Positions 12,064 through 25,259 of a stretch of DNA of 64,000 nt are shown piece after piece. Position 1 is the stretch's first letter; each line of letters starts with the position of its first letter. The stretch spans positions 6,177,748 through 6,241,747 of the forward strand of contig JASFXZ010000035.1 of assembly GCA_032209605.1 (NCBI GenBank), given 5' to 3'. A program made the position numbers and the translations under genes. Source of the DNA: Mactromeris polynyma (taxonomy: Eukaryota > Mollusca > Bivalvia > Venerida > Mactridae). Below the pieces are notes generated by a model that worked only from the letters and a program-made list of their open reading frames with translations, was not told where the DNA came from and did not search any database.

Positions 12064-14520
12064 CTCTTGATAAAAGCTTCTAGGCTTTATCAATATTGTG
12101 AATATTAAAAACACAACATGTTTGTGTATTGATCAGGGTAATAAACCATGTAAAGTTAATATTACTTGATGATAAAATAAATATTGAAGTATATTAAATA
12201 TATGGATAATAATTGACTTTACATTATATTGCTTTGGTAAAAAATCAAATCTTTAAAGATATAGTATGCTCCTTTTTTGGTTCATTTATTTACCTAAACA
12301 ATCATGAAAAATATACTTTATCTAGTTAAAACTTCAATAAATATGAACTATTACAGAATACATTGATAATCATAAAATTTAGAAAAACAAGCAGGTGTTT
12401 TTAACTAGTTTTGTCTGTTAGCAATATGATTTAACAAGAGTGTTTTAAACGGTTATACATGGCAATGGTTCTTATTAATCATGTTTAAGACTAGGTAACA
12501 ACAATACTGTATGAAGCCCATTAAAAAAAATTAGATTCAGATGAGCCAGATACATCTTTAAGAAGCCTTTATTGTAAGTTTTAAGTCAGTTTTACAAACT
12601 ATTATTTCTTTTGAACGGAAGTAGTTGTAATTAAAAGTACTAATTAAACAGTTTTGTGAGTATTATTGTCTTTCAATTTAAACAACATGCGACAAAGGTA
12701 TTATGCTGATGTAAATTTAATCTATGAATTAAAATGTTAAACAACATTCTGTTGATACAAATTGTACTGAATTAAAGAAATATCTGAGCACCAAACTAAA
12801 AGTACCATTACAAGTCCAAATTACCTCCCTTTATTGCGACATTGTTGGTTTATTTGGTGTTTAAGCTTCTCTAACAACAATGGAAACAATACTGCTTTGC
12901 TCCAATGGGAATAATAACTCATTGCTTGTAGACAAGCTTTGATGTATTGAAGTCGATTATTTGATATTTTTGTGAAGCTGAAGTTGATGAGGATTGATGG
13001 GGTAGCCTTTGTCCTATTTCTTTGCTTCTTCCACACCATGAGAGAAAGTCATCAATAATAGTCTGATTAAAGTAGGAAATCAACAGGTATTTATTTAAAA
13101 CTTAAGCCATGTGACTGTAAAGTGTTAAATCTGCTTCACCAAGGCGCTTACATCTGGGTGATTGCAAGGTGTCACAGGATAATATTTGATAAATGTTTAA
13201 TGGTGAATTGATATCTCACATGTTACAGTAAATTTCTTATGGTCAGTCATTGTTTATTGTTTTATGACTGCTATACAATAGGAGGACTTAACTTGTTACT
13301 GAATTGAAATGGTATAGTCATTATATTGCTGTACATGGCATAGACTTTGTCTTACTGTCATTTTGGTGAAATGTTGAATGATGGATAATTGAGTTGAATT
13401 AATAAGTGTTAAAAAACTAAGAAATGAATAACAATCATTGAAAGATAAGTTTTTGTTTTAAAACTTGCCAAAAATTAAATAGTCATTTGACATTTATTAA
13501 AAGAGAAACATTGGAAAGTTTTGCATAGAATCTCAACTGAATATAAAACATTTTAATGCATTTCATAAAACCCATTATAGAAAAACTTTTATGTTTAAGA
13601 ATTTTATACTTATTTAAATGTCCAGTAAAATTTGTGACCATAAGTGCCATAACAATTTAACTAAAAAAACAAACAATCACAATACAATCTAGGACATATA
13701 TATCTATTTTACTGCAAACTCCTTAAAAACACGCTGACTCCAGTGCAGGTCCTATAATTATACCATATTATTCATAAGTTAATGGTTCATGATAGGGTTA
13801 ATTTGTTTGTCCTCTGTCGGGGCCACAGTTGTCAAGGATGCTTAATGTATTGATTTAGTCGTGATAAAGTCATTGCTTGACAAATTGGTTCATGATAAGC
13901 AAGGGATTTTATAAATGGAGTCTGAAATATGATGCCACATATTTTCGTGAGTTTTCTAATTATTTATTAGCCTGATTTATGAAGATATGAGTGGTTATCA
14001 AGGTATATGCAGTTCAAGTTGTTTGAAGAATATATGGGCAATTATTCATTTACTTGAATGGAAATAGTGGTTTAAAGCTGAACAGATTTCAATCTCAGTG
14101 TGATACATTAAATGCTGATGTTTGTCTGTGTATTTGTGTATTTCTTGGACTTTGGAAGTGCAGCTGTTAGATTTTGATTTTCTTCAATAGGGTCAATCTT
14201 GTGGTTATACAGAAATATTGTATGACTTGGTGATAATGATTGAATATGAATTGGGATTACTTACAGATAATTACTGATAGTTGATAAGCTGAGCTGTGTA
14301 GTATTCTTATTGAATTCAGTGCTTATTAAGGACCATTTAGTTTTGATGGAATTGTAATATAATTAAGTGAAGTTCAGCAATTAAATACATGGAGAGATGT
14401 TTAGTGAATTATTTCAACAATATTATTACTTTTGGACATAACATTAGTTTGGTTTCAATTTTGGCTAAGTTATACATTACTCATTGGTATGTTATACTAG
14501 TCTTCTGACGGAATCGTCTT
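12064..14520. other. Intron-like, no recognised gene
   Basis: AT-rich with no supported exon. Near 12845-12865 there is GGTTTATTTGGTGTTTAAG, which resembles a SINE tail on the + strand, but no tRNA-like head is visible. A minus-strand frame of 72 codons (12821-13039) lacks any support. Confidence 0.45.
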
Positions 14521-14544
14521 TAATACACTATTTGGTGCAAGAAT

Positions 14545-15019
14545 ATGTCTAAAGGTTCTGTCATTGCAACGAAAGCAGTCTCTGTAAAAACCAGTGATGT
14601 ATTTGTAGACTTAGCAAAACTTGATATCATGAAGAAAGGTAACTCTAATGTATCAAACAAACTTAAGTATAATACACAACTTTCTCCAAGTGAAAAATCT
14701 GAGAAAGAAATCATGAAGCAGCTGAATGGCCCCCAGGGAATTGAAACAAAAAAGGGCCCTAAAAGTCCAAAAGAATCTGGAAAAAGTAAAAGCAGTAAAT
14801 CAGGGACACGGTCTAAATCTGTGTCTCCTAAGAGTGTAGATGATAAACAAAAAGATGACTCTGGCACAAAAGGTCAGATGTCAGACACAAGTTCTGCTGC
14901 TAAGACATCTAAAGGGTCAAAGGTGAAGGTCAGTGAGAAAGATTCCAGGAAAAGTGGCAGAGCCTTGCGCAGACTCAGGGGATCCATACATACAATTCAA
15001 GTTCTGTCCATGCTCACTA
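14545..15019 (+). CDS. MYCBPAP: Candidate alternative first exon 1b of MYCBPAP (158 codons)
   Basis: ATG at 14545 opens a 158-codon exon beginning MSKGSVIATKAVSVKTSDVF. The peptide is very rich in Ser and Lys and low in hydrophobics beyond residue 35. The track continues 7 codons past a good donor, ACTA|GTAAGT (15019/15020), in phase 1. That phase fits both the acceptor at 41561 and the one at 27488. An in-frame TAA at 14521 lies upstream. The composition (KSPKESGKSKSSKSG-type runs) suggests a disordered tail. I recognise no domain. It is by far the longest of the six candidate first exons. Confidence 0.65.
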
Positions 15020-15864
15020 GTAAGTTTTTTCTTCTCAATTTTTGAGCAATGTTTTACAATTGTTTACCTTTTTAGACATATGGAATAACCACCAAAGGAA
15101 TTTAAGTGTTTGAAAAATTATTTGTAGGTTTGCAGATGGTATGAAACTAAAAGTAGCTAGTAAATCCATGGAAATAATGACATCTACCCAGGACTTTCCA
15201 GGTACCAAAAATCCAGTCTAAACAATGATTTTGAATTGTGTGCAAATATTGCATATATGTGCATGGCAGAGTATAGTTCAACAATAAATTCTTTTCCTGT
15301 GTTTGACTATGCATCAACATGTACAATACCTACTTTTGGTGGCCACATCTTGTGATTGTTAAGACTTATCATAAATTCGTATAGAAAATTTGGATTAAAA
15401 TACCTAACAGAGTGAACAGCCAGAATTTAATATATTTTGTAAACCAAATCTCAGCATATTGTTATTTCTTAAACTTGCTTCAAACATTAAGGTTAGATTA
15501 ATTTGATTAATGATTTCGTACCATGTAACTAAATTTAAATTTATCATGAAACATCCTAAACTGGGCTTAATGTTAAATGACAAGAAGTTTTATTGATAGA
15601 AGGGAGATAACTTTGCTGAAACCTACTGGTTGTCAGTCTACACCTTTATTTCTTTGGTCATAATTTACCTTAGGTATTAGACTTTTCTAATTCTTACAGT
15701 TTCCCAATAGTTTTTGTTTGATTCCACTATGATTCACCTTAAAATAACCCTGCTTTGTTAAATATTTGACAGCTGCTTACTAAGTGAGAAGTTCTTGAAA
15801 ATAATTAACTGTGAAATATAATTAAAATGAAATAAAAGTATAAAATGGTATTGTATATCCAATG
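15020..15864 (+). other. Intron-like, no recognised gene
   Basis: AT-rich sequence after the 15019 donor. No exon or repeat recognised before the minisatellite. Confidence 0.5.
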
Positions 15865-16825
15865 GCATTTGAATATGTTCTGTGCATTGGCAATAAGTGT
15901 TTCTGACCTTAGAATGTATTCTGTGCATTGGCAATAAGTGTTTCTGACCTTAGAATGTATTCTGTGCATTGGCAATAAGTGTTTCTGACATTTGAATGCA
16001 ATCTGTGCATTGGCAATAAGTGTATCTGACATTTGAATGTATAAATGCATTGGCAATAAGTGTTTCTGACATTTGAATGTATAAATGCATTGGCAATAAG
16101 TGTTTCTGACATTTGAATGTATTCTGTGTATTGGCAATAAGTGTTTCTGACATTTGAATGCAATCTGTGCATTGGCAATAAGTGTATCTGACATTTGAAT
16201 GTATAAATGCATTGGCAATAAGTGTTTCTGACATTTGAATGTATAAATGCATTGGCAATAAGTGTTTCTGACATTTGAATGTATTCTGTGTATTGGCAAT
16301 AAGTGTTTCTGACATTTGAATGTATAAATGCATTGGCAATAAAGGTTTCTGACATTTGAATGTATTCTGTGGATTGGCAATAAGTGTTTCTGACATTTGA
16401 GTGTATAAATGCATTGGCAATAAGTGTTTCTGACATTTGAATGTATTCTGTGGAAAAAAATGGCAATAAGTGTTTCTGACATTTGAGTGTATAAATGCAT
16501 TGGCAATAAGTGTTTCTGACATTTGAATGTATTCTGTGGATTGGCAATGAGTGTTTCTGACATTTGAATGTATAAATGCATTGGCAATAAGTGTTTCTGA
16601 CATTTGAATGTAATCTGTGCATTGGCAATAAGTGCTTCTGACATTTGAATGTATAAATGCATTGGCAATAAGTGTTTCTGACATTTAAATGTATAAATGC
16701 ATTGGCAATAAGTGTTTCTGACATTTGAATGTATAAATGCATTGGCAATAAGTGTTTCTGACATTTGAATGTATTCTGTGGATTGGCAATAAGTGTTTCT
16801 GACATTTGAGTTATATTCTATGCAT
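15865..16825. repeat. 40/41-bp minisatellite, about 23 copies, two interleaved unit types
   Basis: Every unit shares ATTGGCAATAAGTGTTTCTG followed by ACATTTGA. Units differ in their first part: one type has GTATTCTGTG(C/T/G)A, a shorter one has GTATAAATGCA, and a third has GCAATCTGTGCA. The types recur in patterns such as a CAATCTG unit, then two short units, then a long unit, which points to duplication of multi-unit blocks. No unit contains a minus-strand stop codon, so all three minus frames stay open for 730-1050 bp. Those frames are artefacts of the array, not genes. Confidence 0.95.
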
Positions 16826-18914
16826 TTACCCATTATATAAGCCAACTGCATTTCCATTTTAGAAAGCTTGATGCCTCATTGCTGAAAGTATTTATGGCTC
16901 AGAAATAATTTGCAAGTACCCATATGTGAGTGTTAAAAATATCATCAACTTCTAATCCGCTGGGTCAGTAACCATGATCATGTTGACCAGTATCAAACGT
17001 TTTAGAATCCCATTGACAACCATGGCTTGGTTGCACATGGTATACATAATTCATGGTTGAATATTTACAAGGGTATAAGCCATTCAACAAACACATTGTG
17101 ATTTTAATCAAATTGGTGCCATTTTATAAAAAATAACGTTACCTTAGAAGATTGATTTATGTTATACTGATGAAATTTAAATTTCCTTTCATGTTTTACT
17201 TATTATAACTCACACTTTTTAGTTTTTTATCTTGATGCATGCAGACTAAGTAAACACAGCTATGTCAAACAATAACATTATAAATATCATACATTTCATG
17301 CATTGTCTTCTTTTAATTCTGTTTAATGTTCCTTAGCTTAGTTGCAATTAAAGTATAAAAAATCAATGAAAGTTTCAAAACAAACTTACCATTTTAAGTT
17401 CTCTGCCAAACACTGTCCTGAAGATTGTGGTCCATTGGTGACCAGTAAGTACCAAAGGTCAAACATATGTACTTGAAATTGTCGAGACATAATACGTGTA
17501 CATTGTAGTGAGCTTTCACATAGAGTCCTCAAACAACGTCCCTATAAAATATTGAGAGAAATCAATTTTAATTTCAATACTACTTATGTCATAGAGAGCA
17601 TAACGGTTAGTCCATTTTGTATTTGAAGTGTCAACTATAACAGTTTAAGTCACAGCTTTTAAGTCAACATTGAATGAATACATTGTAGAACAAGAATCAC
17701 TAGAAGCTACGTGCTTGGAAGTAACACACACCAGGTGTGTTTTCCCAGTTCCCATTAGTGATATTTATTCAGCTACTTGACCAAACAATATCACAATGAG
17801 GGGGTCATCCTAGAAAATACAATGATAATCCATATGTTGACCTACGTCGATATCATGATTGATTTTTTCACTGTTTCTATGAACTATAAATTAAAAATAG
17901 GCTTTTTCTGCACTCAGTGTTTGTTTTGTCAGCCAACAATTTAAAATCTCATTGTTGCTTTGTTAATCCATTGGTTTGTTCCAACTACTAGGTATCAAGG
18001 CTTCACCATTTGCCTGTTATTAAATGCAACTGATTCAATAGAAACTACAGTACTGATTATAATGATATATAATCCTTAGCTTTGTGGAAATATTAAAGGA
18101 CTTTGAACAGTGTAATTAGATAAATTGGCAATTTATTTTCAATTTTCTGGCTGCTGATATTATCTTTCAGTTGTGAATTCGTTGGATGGGGTAGTGTTCA
18201 TGTATGCTGCTAGTAATTTAGGTTGATTTTGTGTAGATTTTGGATAATAGTGCACATGGATTATATCAAAATTACAGGGAATTATGGTGACTTTACAACT
18301 AATTAGACTGTATACATAGGATTAATAATGGATTAAATTAATAACGTTAATTTTCCATGTGAAAATTTATTGTATTAGTCATAATGTTATTTTTCCTTCA
18401 CTATAATCCGGACCCTTACTGTCTGTGTCCGTATTATTTGTGCATGCTGTATCATGTATCGTTAACTGAACATCGGCATTAGAGACTTGGTTTTATGTCG
18501 GACCAGTCAATTTCTATAATTGATAAATTTTTAATTATCGGTACTGCTGTACGTCATTACAAAGATTTTGACGACCAACGAGTTCCAACTTCATGATTGT
18601 ACAACAACTATAGTTGATTTTTTAAGTCAACTTTTATTGTCAAACTTGGCTCATGTTTTTATCAGGTTCTTGCGAAGTTGCATTAGAAATATTTTGATGG
18701 CCACTTTTATATGAAGTCTGTTAAAACAAACATAATGTAATCAATATTAAATGTAAAAAGTCAAGCAATATTGTAACATAGTGTTGATACAATGTCCAGT
18801 GTTTGTTGACAAAATGTTTTGATTAAGTTTTTGCCACTAGATATCAAGGAGATATCAATCAATTTATACTAAAATGAACCAATGAACGTGTTTTATTTTG
18901 TTGAATATTATATA
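16826..18914. other. Intron-like, no recognised gene
   Basis: AT-rich sequence with no coding exon or clear repeat that I could identify. Confidence 0.5.
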
Positions 18915-19281
18915 CAGTCGGACCTCGTTCATTCGATTTCATCGGGTCTGAAATTTATTTCTAATAAATTATTAGATTTTATTGATTTTTACACTTAATA
19001 ATGCGAACACATTATACACAGAAATTGAGAACCGGTCTCAGCCGCTTAAAACCGCTAATATCGTTGAAATTGATTGGAAAAAACATTCGCCCATCATTTT
19101 CGCCAGACATATTTTTTTGTCGCCAAATTCACAAATGGACATTGGCGAACGGCAGCAGAGGCCGGAATAATCCATAGTTTCAAATAGCCCATCTTCACTT
19201 TTAAGAAGAATATCGGGACCAGATATCTATTTCAAATGAGTATTGGGATAGAAGGTTGTCAAATAAACAAGGTCCGACATG
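18915..19281 (+). mobile_element. Long member of the CAGTCGGACC MITE family
   Basis: Flanked by TA on both sides. The left end is CAGTCGGACCTCGTTCATTC and the right end is its near mirror, ACAAGGTCCGACATG. At 367 bp it is about twice the length of the copies at 760 and 45459. It carries an extra inner segment (about 18970-19170) that is more GC- and CpG-rich than the flanks. The 62-codon open frame at 18982-19170 lies within it. TA duplication plus CAGT termini is the Tc1/mariner pattern. Confidence 0.8.
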
Positions 19282-19963
19282 TACATATTTCATGTTCTGT
19301 ATTTGATTAATGTTGACACAGTTTACTTAAAAGCAAGCTTTTTAAGGCAAAAATGTGGCAAAATTTCAATAGAATTTTTTCAGGGCTAGTGTTACAGTAT
19401 TAGTACGAGACTACTTGTTAATGCTAGATTATCTAAATCCTTCTTGACTATTTAAGCACCATACTTAATTATAGTAATGTAATGTCAATTGAACAAGGTA
19501 ATCAGAAATGGTGGATGTTCGTGAATATTTTTTATAGAGATTCTTTAAAAGTGTACATAATGTCAGAACCAGATACAGCTTAACGTTACCTGACAATTGT
19601 TTGATGTTCTACAGTCTTGAGAAACATCAATCGGAATGTGATATTAATATTACTGTTGCGTGATAACATTTTTGAAAAAATAAATCCAAACAAAATTCAT
19701 TTGTCATACAGGGCATGACTATTATTAAGTCGGTCGGCTACTGTTTAAGCCAAGTTTAAGTGTTTCCTTTCTCTGAGAGATTTACTGCAGGAATAATTTG
19801 TTATCTTTCTCACAGTAGCATTTGTGTTTCCAATGTATGATTAAAATATGGTCAAAGTAGTTCTTTGTGATAATAATATTGTCTATTTCTTTCAAAAGAA
19901 ACTTGTGATGACAAAAAAGTGACTGAAGTGATTTATAAATACTGTTGATCCAGAAAAGGAACT
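19282..19963. other. Intron-like, no recognised gene
   Basis: AT-rich sequence upstream of the candidate first exon at 19982. It should contain that exon's promoter if the exon is used. No clear core promoter motif was recognised. Confidence 0.4.
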
Positions 19964-19981
19964 TGATTCCTCTGTAACAAA

Positions 19982-20129
19982 ATGGCCGCCTTTTTAAAGA
20001 TGGCTAATGCTTTAAAGAAGCAAAATGCGGACAAACAACCATCACCAACAACTAGTGATGATAAGAAATCTGTCGCTAGTTCTAAACTTGCTGACATGGT
20101 GAAGAAAAACAAGACTTCCTCCTTGCTGG
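19982..20129 (+). CDS. MYCBPAP: Candidate alternative first exon 1c of MYCBPAP
   Basis: ATG at 19982 in a good start context (AAAATGG) opens MAAFLKMANALKKQNADKQP. It continues through a Ser/Thr/Lys-rich stretch to KKNKTSSLL, 49 codons in all. The likely donor is CTGG|GTTTGT (20129/20130), weak but with G at +5, again phase 1. An in-frame TGA at 19964-19966 lies just upstream with no AG between it and the ATG, so this cannot be an internal exon. The weak donor makes this the least certain of the set after 4487. Confidence 0.5.
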
Positions 20130-22690
20130 GTTTGTAGATTCATTATTTTCAAATTTTAACAATAACATAGTTATTGAACTGTTTTTGTTTTTTTAAACAA
20201 TATGTTGTGATTGAAATATGAAATATGTTGTATTTAAACATTAAAATGCTGTACATGTATTAGATTCAACAGCAGCGTGACTCTCGCATTGCTTATGTAT
20301 ATGTAAATTTCAGAATGATGTATCATCAGAACAAATACATGCAATCATGCTTTGATGGTATATTGTGGATTGAAGTCTGGTTAATTATCCCTGTAAGTCA
20401 TAGAACTTCAAACTATCGGTTAAGTTATTCTGTTTGTTGTTGATATTTGCTTGTAAGTATAATGGTTGTGAACCTTAGAGTCAGTAATATTGCATCTAAA
20501 TACTGAATGATGTAAAATAACAATATGAATGAATATTTGAGTATAACATCTGCATGTAATGATTGAAATAACAGGACCTTGAAAGGCTCGCTTATCCTAT
20601 GAAATAATTATGGTTCAACCATGGTCATGTTGATTCAAGTGTTTTACCAATCCTTGGTGTAATTACCATCCTGACGGGTATGGTCAATGCGCGCCTCCAT
20701 GTCCCATGATTATACATAGTTCATGTTTACCCCATGCTTACCATGGATATTATATCATAATTTCTATACATTGTTGCAGGCAACTACAGTTAAACGGTTG
20801 TCCAAACAATTGAATCGAGTATTTGAACATGTTTACAAGAACTGGACTTGAAGTGTTCCCAAAATTTGAATACAAAAAAATCTTTCTTTGTGTATGGCAA
20901 ATATTTTCATTTTAGAAAATATGACGGCTAATTGATACCAATAAGGTAATAAATAATGGTGCAGAGATAATTCTCAAGCTGCAATATTCTATTAAGTTGT
21001 ATTGATTTTTGATTATCAAGCCATTATTCTGTATATTATGTATCATTGACATAATCGTAACCATTTCAAAAGTCATGGGAGAACCAATGTCAACCTTGGG
21101 GTTATGATTCAGGGTTGAACATTCTTTTACCTTGTCAAGAAATTTCCGTTCCTATAAATGTCACAATTATTGCAAATACTTTTAATACTCAACTAATAAT
21201 CAAGTTGAAGTACACAGGTAATGCTTCTAAAATTGATTATCAATGGTAACCTTATGTCCTCAGCTTTGTTCCCTTTCAATTAATATTGTTGTTTGACTTA
21301 ACATGTAAAATGTGTAATGTTCTCAGTGTATTAAAAAAGTTCAACAGTTTAATTGAAGTTTGTATTATATTAGAGACATAGTCAAATATTAGCTCTCACT
21401 ATATTTGTACATAGATCCAGTCTATTGTTGATTTGATCTATGCCTTCATGTTTGGTTTCTATCAACATAGAGCAAACAAAAGGTACAGCTTAAAGATCTT
21501 CAATGAACAATTTATTATAAGTCATATGGTGCCTTAAAATAGCATCATTGTTCTTCAATTTAAAGTTAGTTTTGGACTTTTTAAATCAAGAGTCATTTTA
21601 CCCGACTACTTATATAATATTTGTTCCTTATATTTGTTGTAACCAATTCAGGGCTTGAATTCTCCCTGGCACGTTTTTCACTCCACAATATTAGAAGCAA
21701 AGAAAAAATATATTTCATCCTGATCGATAATTTTATGGCAAATTAAACATTTTTTCTGTTATGAATGAGTTAAATTAGTACTTCTACATTTTTAATGTAT
21801 GTTTAATTGCAAAATAAATACTCTCTTAACTTTCATGATTTAACATACAGTTACAGTGAGTTGTAAACTTGCTGTGAGTTGTTACAACAAAGCTGTTTCT
21901 TAAAATTATTTAGGTAATACAATTACTTAAAATTCTTGATACCTATATCTTGAGAGTAATGTACCGTATCTAGATTATTGAAACAAATAGGTAGTTCCAT
22001 GATTGATGTTAAAATATACATCAGTCTACACTTTCTAAAATTTGCTAATTGATTAAAGAAGCACTTACTTACCATCAACAGTAGATTTTAAATGCCGAAA
22101 CATCCATTTTGTCAGAACAATCAACTTGAGCTAATTTAGGGATCTACTGTTGGACTAATGGCCATGTATGGCATTTGAAGGGCTCAGGTAATTTCAATAT
22201 GCAAATAATGAGATTGTGTAAATATTCAGCCATTTTTAACATAAGTTATATTAGCATAGTAATACTATGAATTCCTTGTTTGAAATGCTTTCAAGGAGTA
22301 AATGAAATGTTAACAACATATTAGAATAAAATCTTCAATGTTGTGTATATTTTACTTTGTTTGATTATTTCATTTATTGAATAAATTAGCATCTATGTTT
22401 GTACTACATGTTTGTTCAACTCAAGGCCGTTCTCTATAATTCTCCAAGTTTTCACAATTATTCAGTGAGATTCCAAGGGAGTGATTGAAACTTCATGTTT
22501 TATGTGATATTTGGTGATAGATATTTCAATTTCTAGACATGATGGTGAACTAATGTTGTAATTTAATGTCTACTATTGTTTGAAAGTGTTTAATGTATGT
22601 AAGTGAAGATGTTTATGTTATGATACTAGACGTTTTGTGTGGATAAATATACCCCACCCACTTTTTACATTCTGACGCTGTTGCTGATAT
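20130..22690 (+). other. Intron-like, no recognised gene
   Basis: AT-rich, no exon recognised. Nothing resembling a known repeat family was identified by eye. Confidence 0.45.
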
Positions 22691-22704
22691 AACTTGAACG
22701 AAAT

Positions 22705-22900
22705 ATGGCAAACAATAATGGTTCTCGTAGAAGATTGTCAATGCAAGTCATTTCCACGGTTCAAAAGGTGACAAGTGCACCTAAGCATAACTCTGCCCCA
22801 CCCACTTCTAGTGGCAGACGGGGAACTTTACCCGCTGCAATGCCTGACAGAAAATCGTCATTAGCATCAACGTCGGATAGTGGCAGACGGCGCAGTGCAA
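22705..22900 (+). CDS. MYCBPAP: Candidate alternative first exon 1d of MYCBPAP
   Basis: ATG at 22705 opens MANNNGSRRRLSMQVISTVQ. It runs 65 codons rich in Ser, Arg and Pro, including RRRLS, SGRRGT and GRRRSAS, which look like basophilic kinase target sites. It ends at a strong donor, GCAA|GTGAGT (22900/22901), phase 1. An in-frame TAA at 22690-22692 precedes the ATG with no AG between, so it can only be a first exon. CpG density is higher than in the flanks. No domain recognised; probably a disordered N-terminus. Confidence 0.65.
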
Positions 22901-23192
22901 GTGAGTTATAGTTTTAAATAATAAGCTGAAATCCTCTTATCTTTTTGAAGTCACTGATATTTGAAAAAAATTGTATGGTCGCCATTATTGCAATATTTGC
23001 ATGGTAAAAAGTTTCGAAACCGTTCACCTCTAAATTTGGAAATTATGACTGATTTCAAGGGTAAGAAACTGCCACCCTGTTGCAAATACACCAAACACTG
23101 AAGAAACCATGACGATACCCATTGTACTACAATAATGTTCTTGTCCAAAGGCTGTTGTATAAGTTGTTTGGCTTTTCAGTTTACGAGACATA
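22901..23192 (+). other. Intron-like, no recognised gene
   Basis: Follows the 22900 donor. The minus-strand frames at 22951-23218 lack support. Confidence 0.45.
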
Positions 23193-23359
23193 CAGTAAAG
23201 CCTCAACAATAAGACCACCCTTGGGACCCTTGAAAAGTGGTCTTTTTATGGAGGTGGTCTTAATATTGAGGTTGAATAAAGAGCAATTGACTTGAAAATT
23301 GTGTTCTTAATTTTTAGGTGCTCTTAATATCGAGGTGGTCATTAAATGAGGTTTTACTG
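23193..23359 (+). mobile_element. Tc1/mariner-like MITE (CAGTAAAGCCTC family)
   Basis: 167 bp, TA on both flanks. Left end CAGTAAAGCCTCAACAATAA, right end the mirror GAGGTTTTACTG. Inner copies of GGTGGTCTTAATAT occur in both halves. The same family is seen at 42900, 55341 and, as a short derivative, 62906. No coding capacity. Confidence 0.85.
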
Positions 23360-24949
23360 TATATAGCAGGTAATTTTGTATGTCAGGAGGTCTTACAAGC
23401 ATTTAGTCAGAATTGATTTTGAGCATTTATGGTGAATGTTGTTTATCTACGCAATGAAATTTTTTTACTTCATTTATTCAGTGGTATTAAGAGTTGCTTC
23501 CCTTGGTAATGATATTCCTGAAGGTATGAGTTAGTGGTATCGGTGAATAAGTTTACCTAATTTTTTGATATTTTTAACATAAGTATGTACCTTTTAGGCT
23601 GCTGCAACCCTGGTAAAACTTTTAAAATGTTTGAAAATTCTATTTTTATACATATTTAAAGTAGAATCTTATTTCTACAGAAAAATTATCGGATTAAAAT
23701 TTATTATCTTTCAGCCTGAAACAGAATTCCTTTAATTAGATAGCGCTGATGACTGTGGTAAACATTTACCACTGATATGGTATTATTACATTCAGGGCTG
23801 TAGCCGCCTATAGGGGACACTGTGAACTAGGGGATATAATAATATGTATGTCATCAATAAAGGCACACAATTTGTGGATAAAACTGATGTAATATTTACA
23901 TATAATTCTTTGTCAAAATTTATTCCTACTTTAGAAACAGCCTCTATAACTTATTTAGTGTGCAAATTATTGTTATTTTAGCTATTCTTTGTTAAAATTA
24001 AATTTACATGAATATTGTTCATGATTTTTATTGATAATATTTTGCTAAACTGACATTGTTTTTACTTCAAAACTATGATTGAAACGTGTTGAAGGGTTAA
24101 AATGACCATTTTTCTATTAGTTGTATCGGTTTAGACAAATTCATTTGAAGTAATTTACTTTCCATGGCTTGTTGGTGGCATATATTTGTGTCCCGAGGAT
24201 AATATTATTCAAATTTTACACTTTTAACTGAGTACAGCTAATAAATGTATGATTTAAAGAGAAATCATTAAACAGGTTCAAACATTCCTCTGAAATCTTA
24301 CTCTGTTTGTATCATGTACACAGTATATGTATGTGCTTTTGACGATAGTGGCTACGGCCCTGCCTTCAGTTCTAAACTGTGACAAGTTTCAACGCTTAGT
24401 TACTTTTGTTTAAACAGATTAGTTTGAGTTAGTGCACGTTATTGTTGACTCTTTGGATGAACAATGTTTAGATATTCCCTTCTTGTTTCTTTAAGTGATT
24501 ATATATAATAAAAACATTGTGTTCACTTGAGTTAATGTTAGACTGTAAAAAGCTCCGTGTCATTAAATAATAATTTAGATTACTTTTTATATTATGATTG
24601 CTGTTTAATGGTTTTCAGATATTAAATATTACCAGTATTGAACCTCATTTAGCTATTGTCAATGTAGACTATTTAGTTTGAACTGTCGCAAAAAAACACA
24701 AAAACCTTTTCATGAATAATATGAATACAAGTATTTGTAATTGTTAAAAGTGTTGAAAAATGTGTTTAATGTATAATTATTTTTATTTAAGTGATAATTA
24801 AGGATTGTAGCTTATCTTTATATGGACTTGAGTTACTTGAACTAAGAGATGTTTCCATTTTGGATTTCACCAAAATGAGCAAGAATTATGCACTAGAACT
24901 GTTATTATAGACGGATTTCTCTGATTTAATGCTGGAATGTTGTTTTAAA
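23360..24949 (+). other. Intron-like, no recognised gene
   Basis: AT-rich, no exon or repeat recognised. Confidence 0.45.
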
Positions 24950-24973
24950 TAATGTGAAATTGCTGCTAGAGAA

Positions 24974-25070
24974 ATGATTGTGGAAATCATGATGGATAAT
25001 AAAGAACAAAAGCCGAAGGCGAGTTTCAAGGGCAAAGCCACAACAATAATGGCTAGGAATACACTAATCA
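24974..25070 (+). CDS. MYCBPAP: Candidate alternative first exon 1e of MYCBPAP
   Basis: ATG at 24974 opens MIVEIMMDNKEQKPKASFKG; translation might instead start at the in-frame ATGs at 24989 or 24992. The 32-codon exon ends at an excellent donor, ATCA|GTAAGA (25070/25071), phase 1. An in-frame TAA at 24950-24952 lies upstream. It can join 41561 as ...NTLI-Asn-Lys-Leu-Lys, or the exon at 27488 as ...NTLI-Lys-Asn-Arg. It is the nearest upstream first-exon candidate to the latter. Confidence 0.6.
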
Positions 25071-25259
25071 GTAAGATCTGTTGATGTTTGTATTAGTTGC
25101 TTTGTTTATTTATTTCATGGTAGGGGTATCGTTAATACAACTCTATAGTGACTTGATCCCGGTAACTTAAGTAACAGTGTACACTGTGAGAGAAAGCTGT
25201 CACTATGTTGTAAACAATGGACAAATAATTGTTACTGTAATGTTGTGATACAGTGTTAT

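Noticed and set aside
14520..14867. Minus-strand 115-codon frame
   Set aside because: Shadow of the + strand first exon 1b, whose donor and phase support the + reading.
15805..16857. Minus-strand frames of 244-350 codons
   Set aside because: Pure translation of the 40/41-bp minisatellite, open in all three frames alike.
18982..19170. 62-codon frame
   Set aside because: Lies inside the 18915-19281 MITE with no transposase-like motif.
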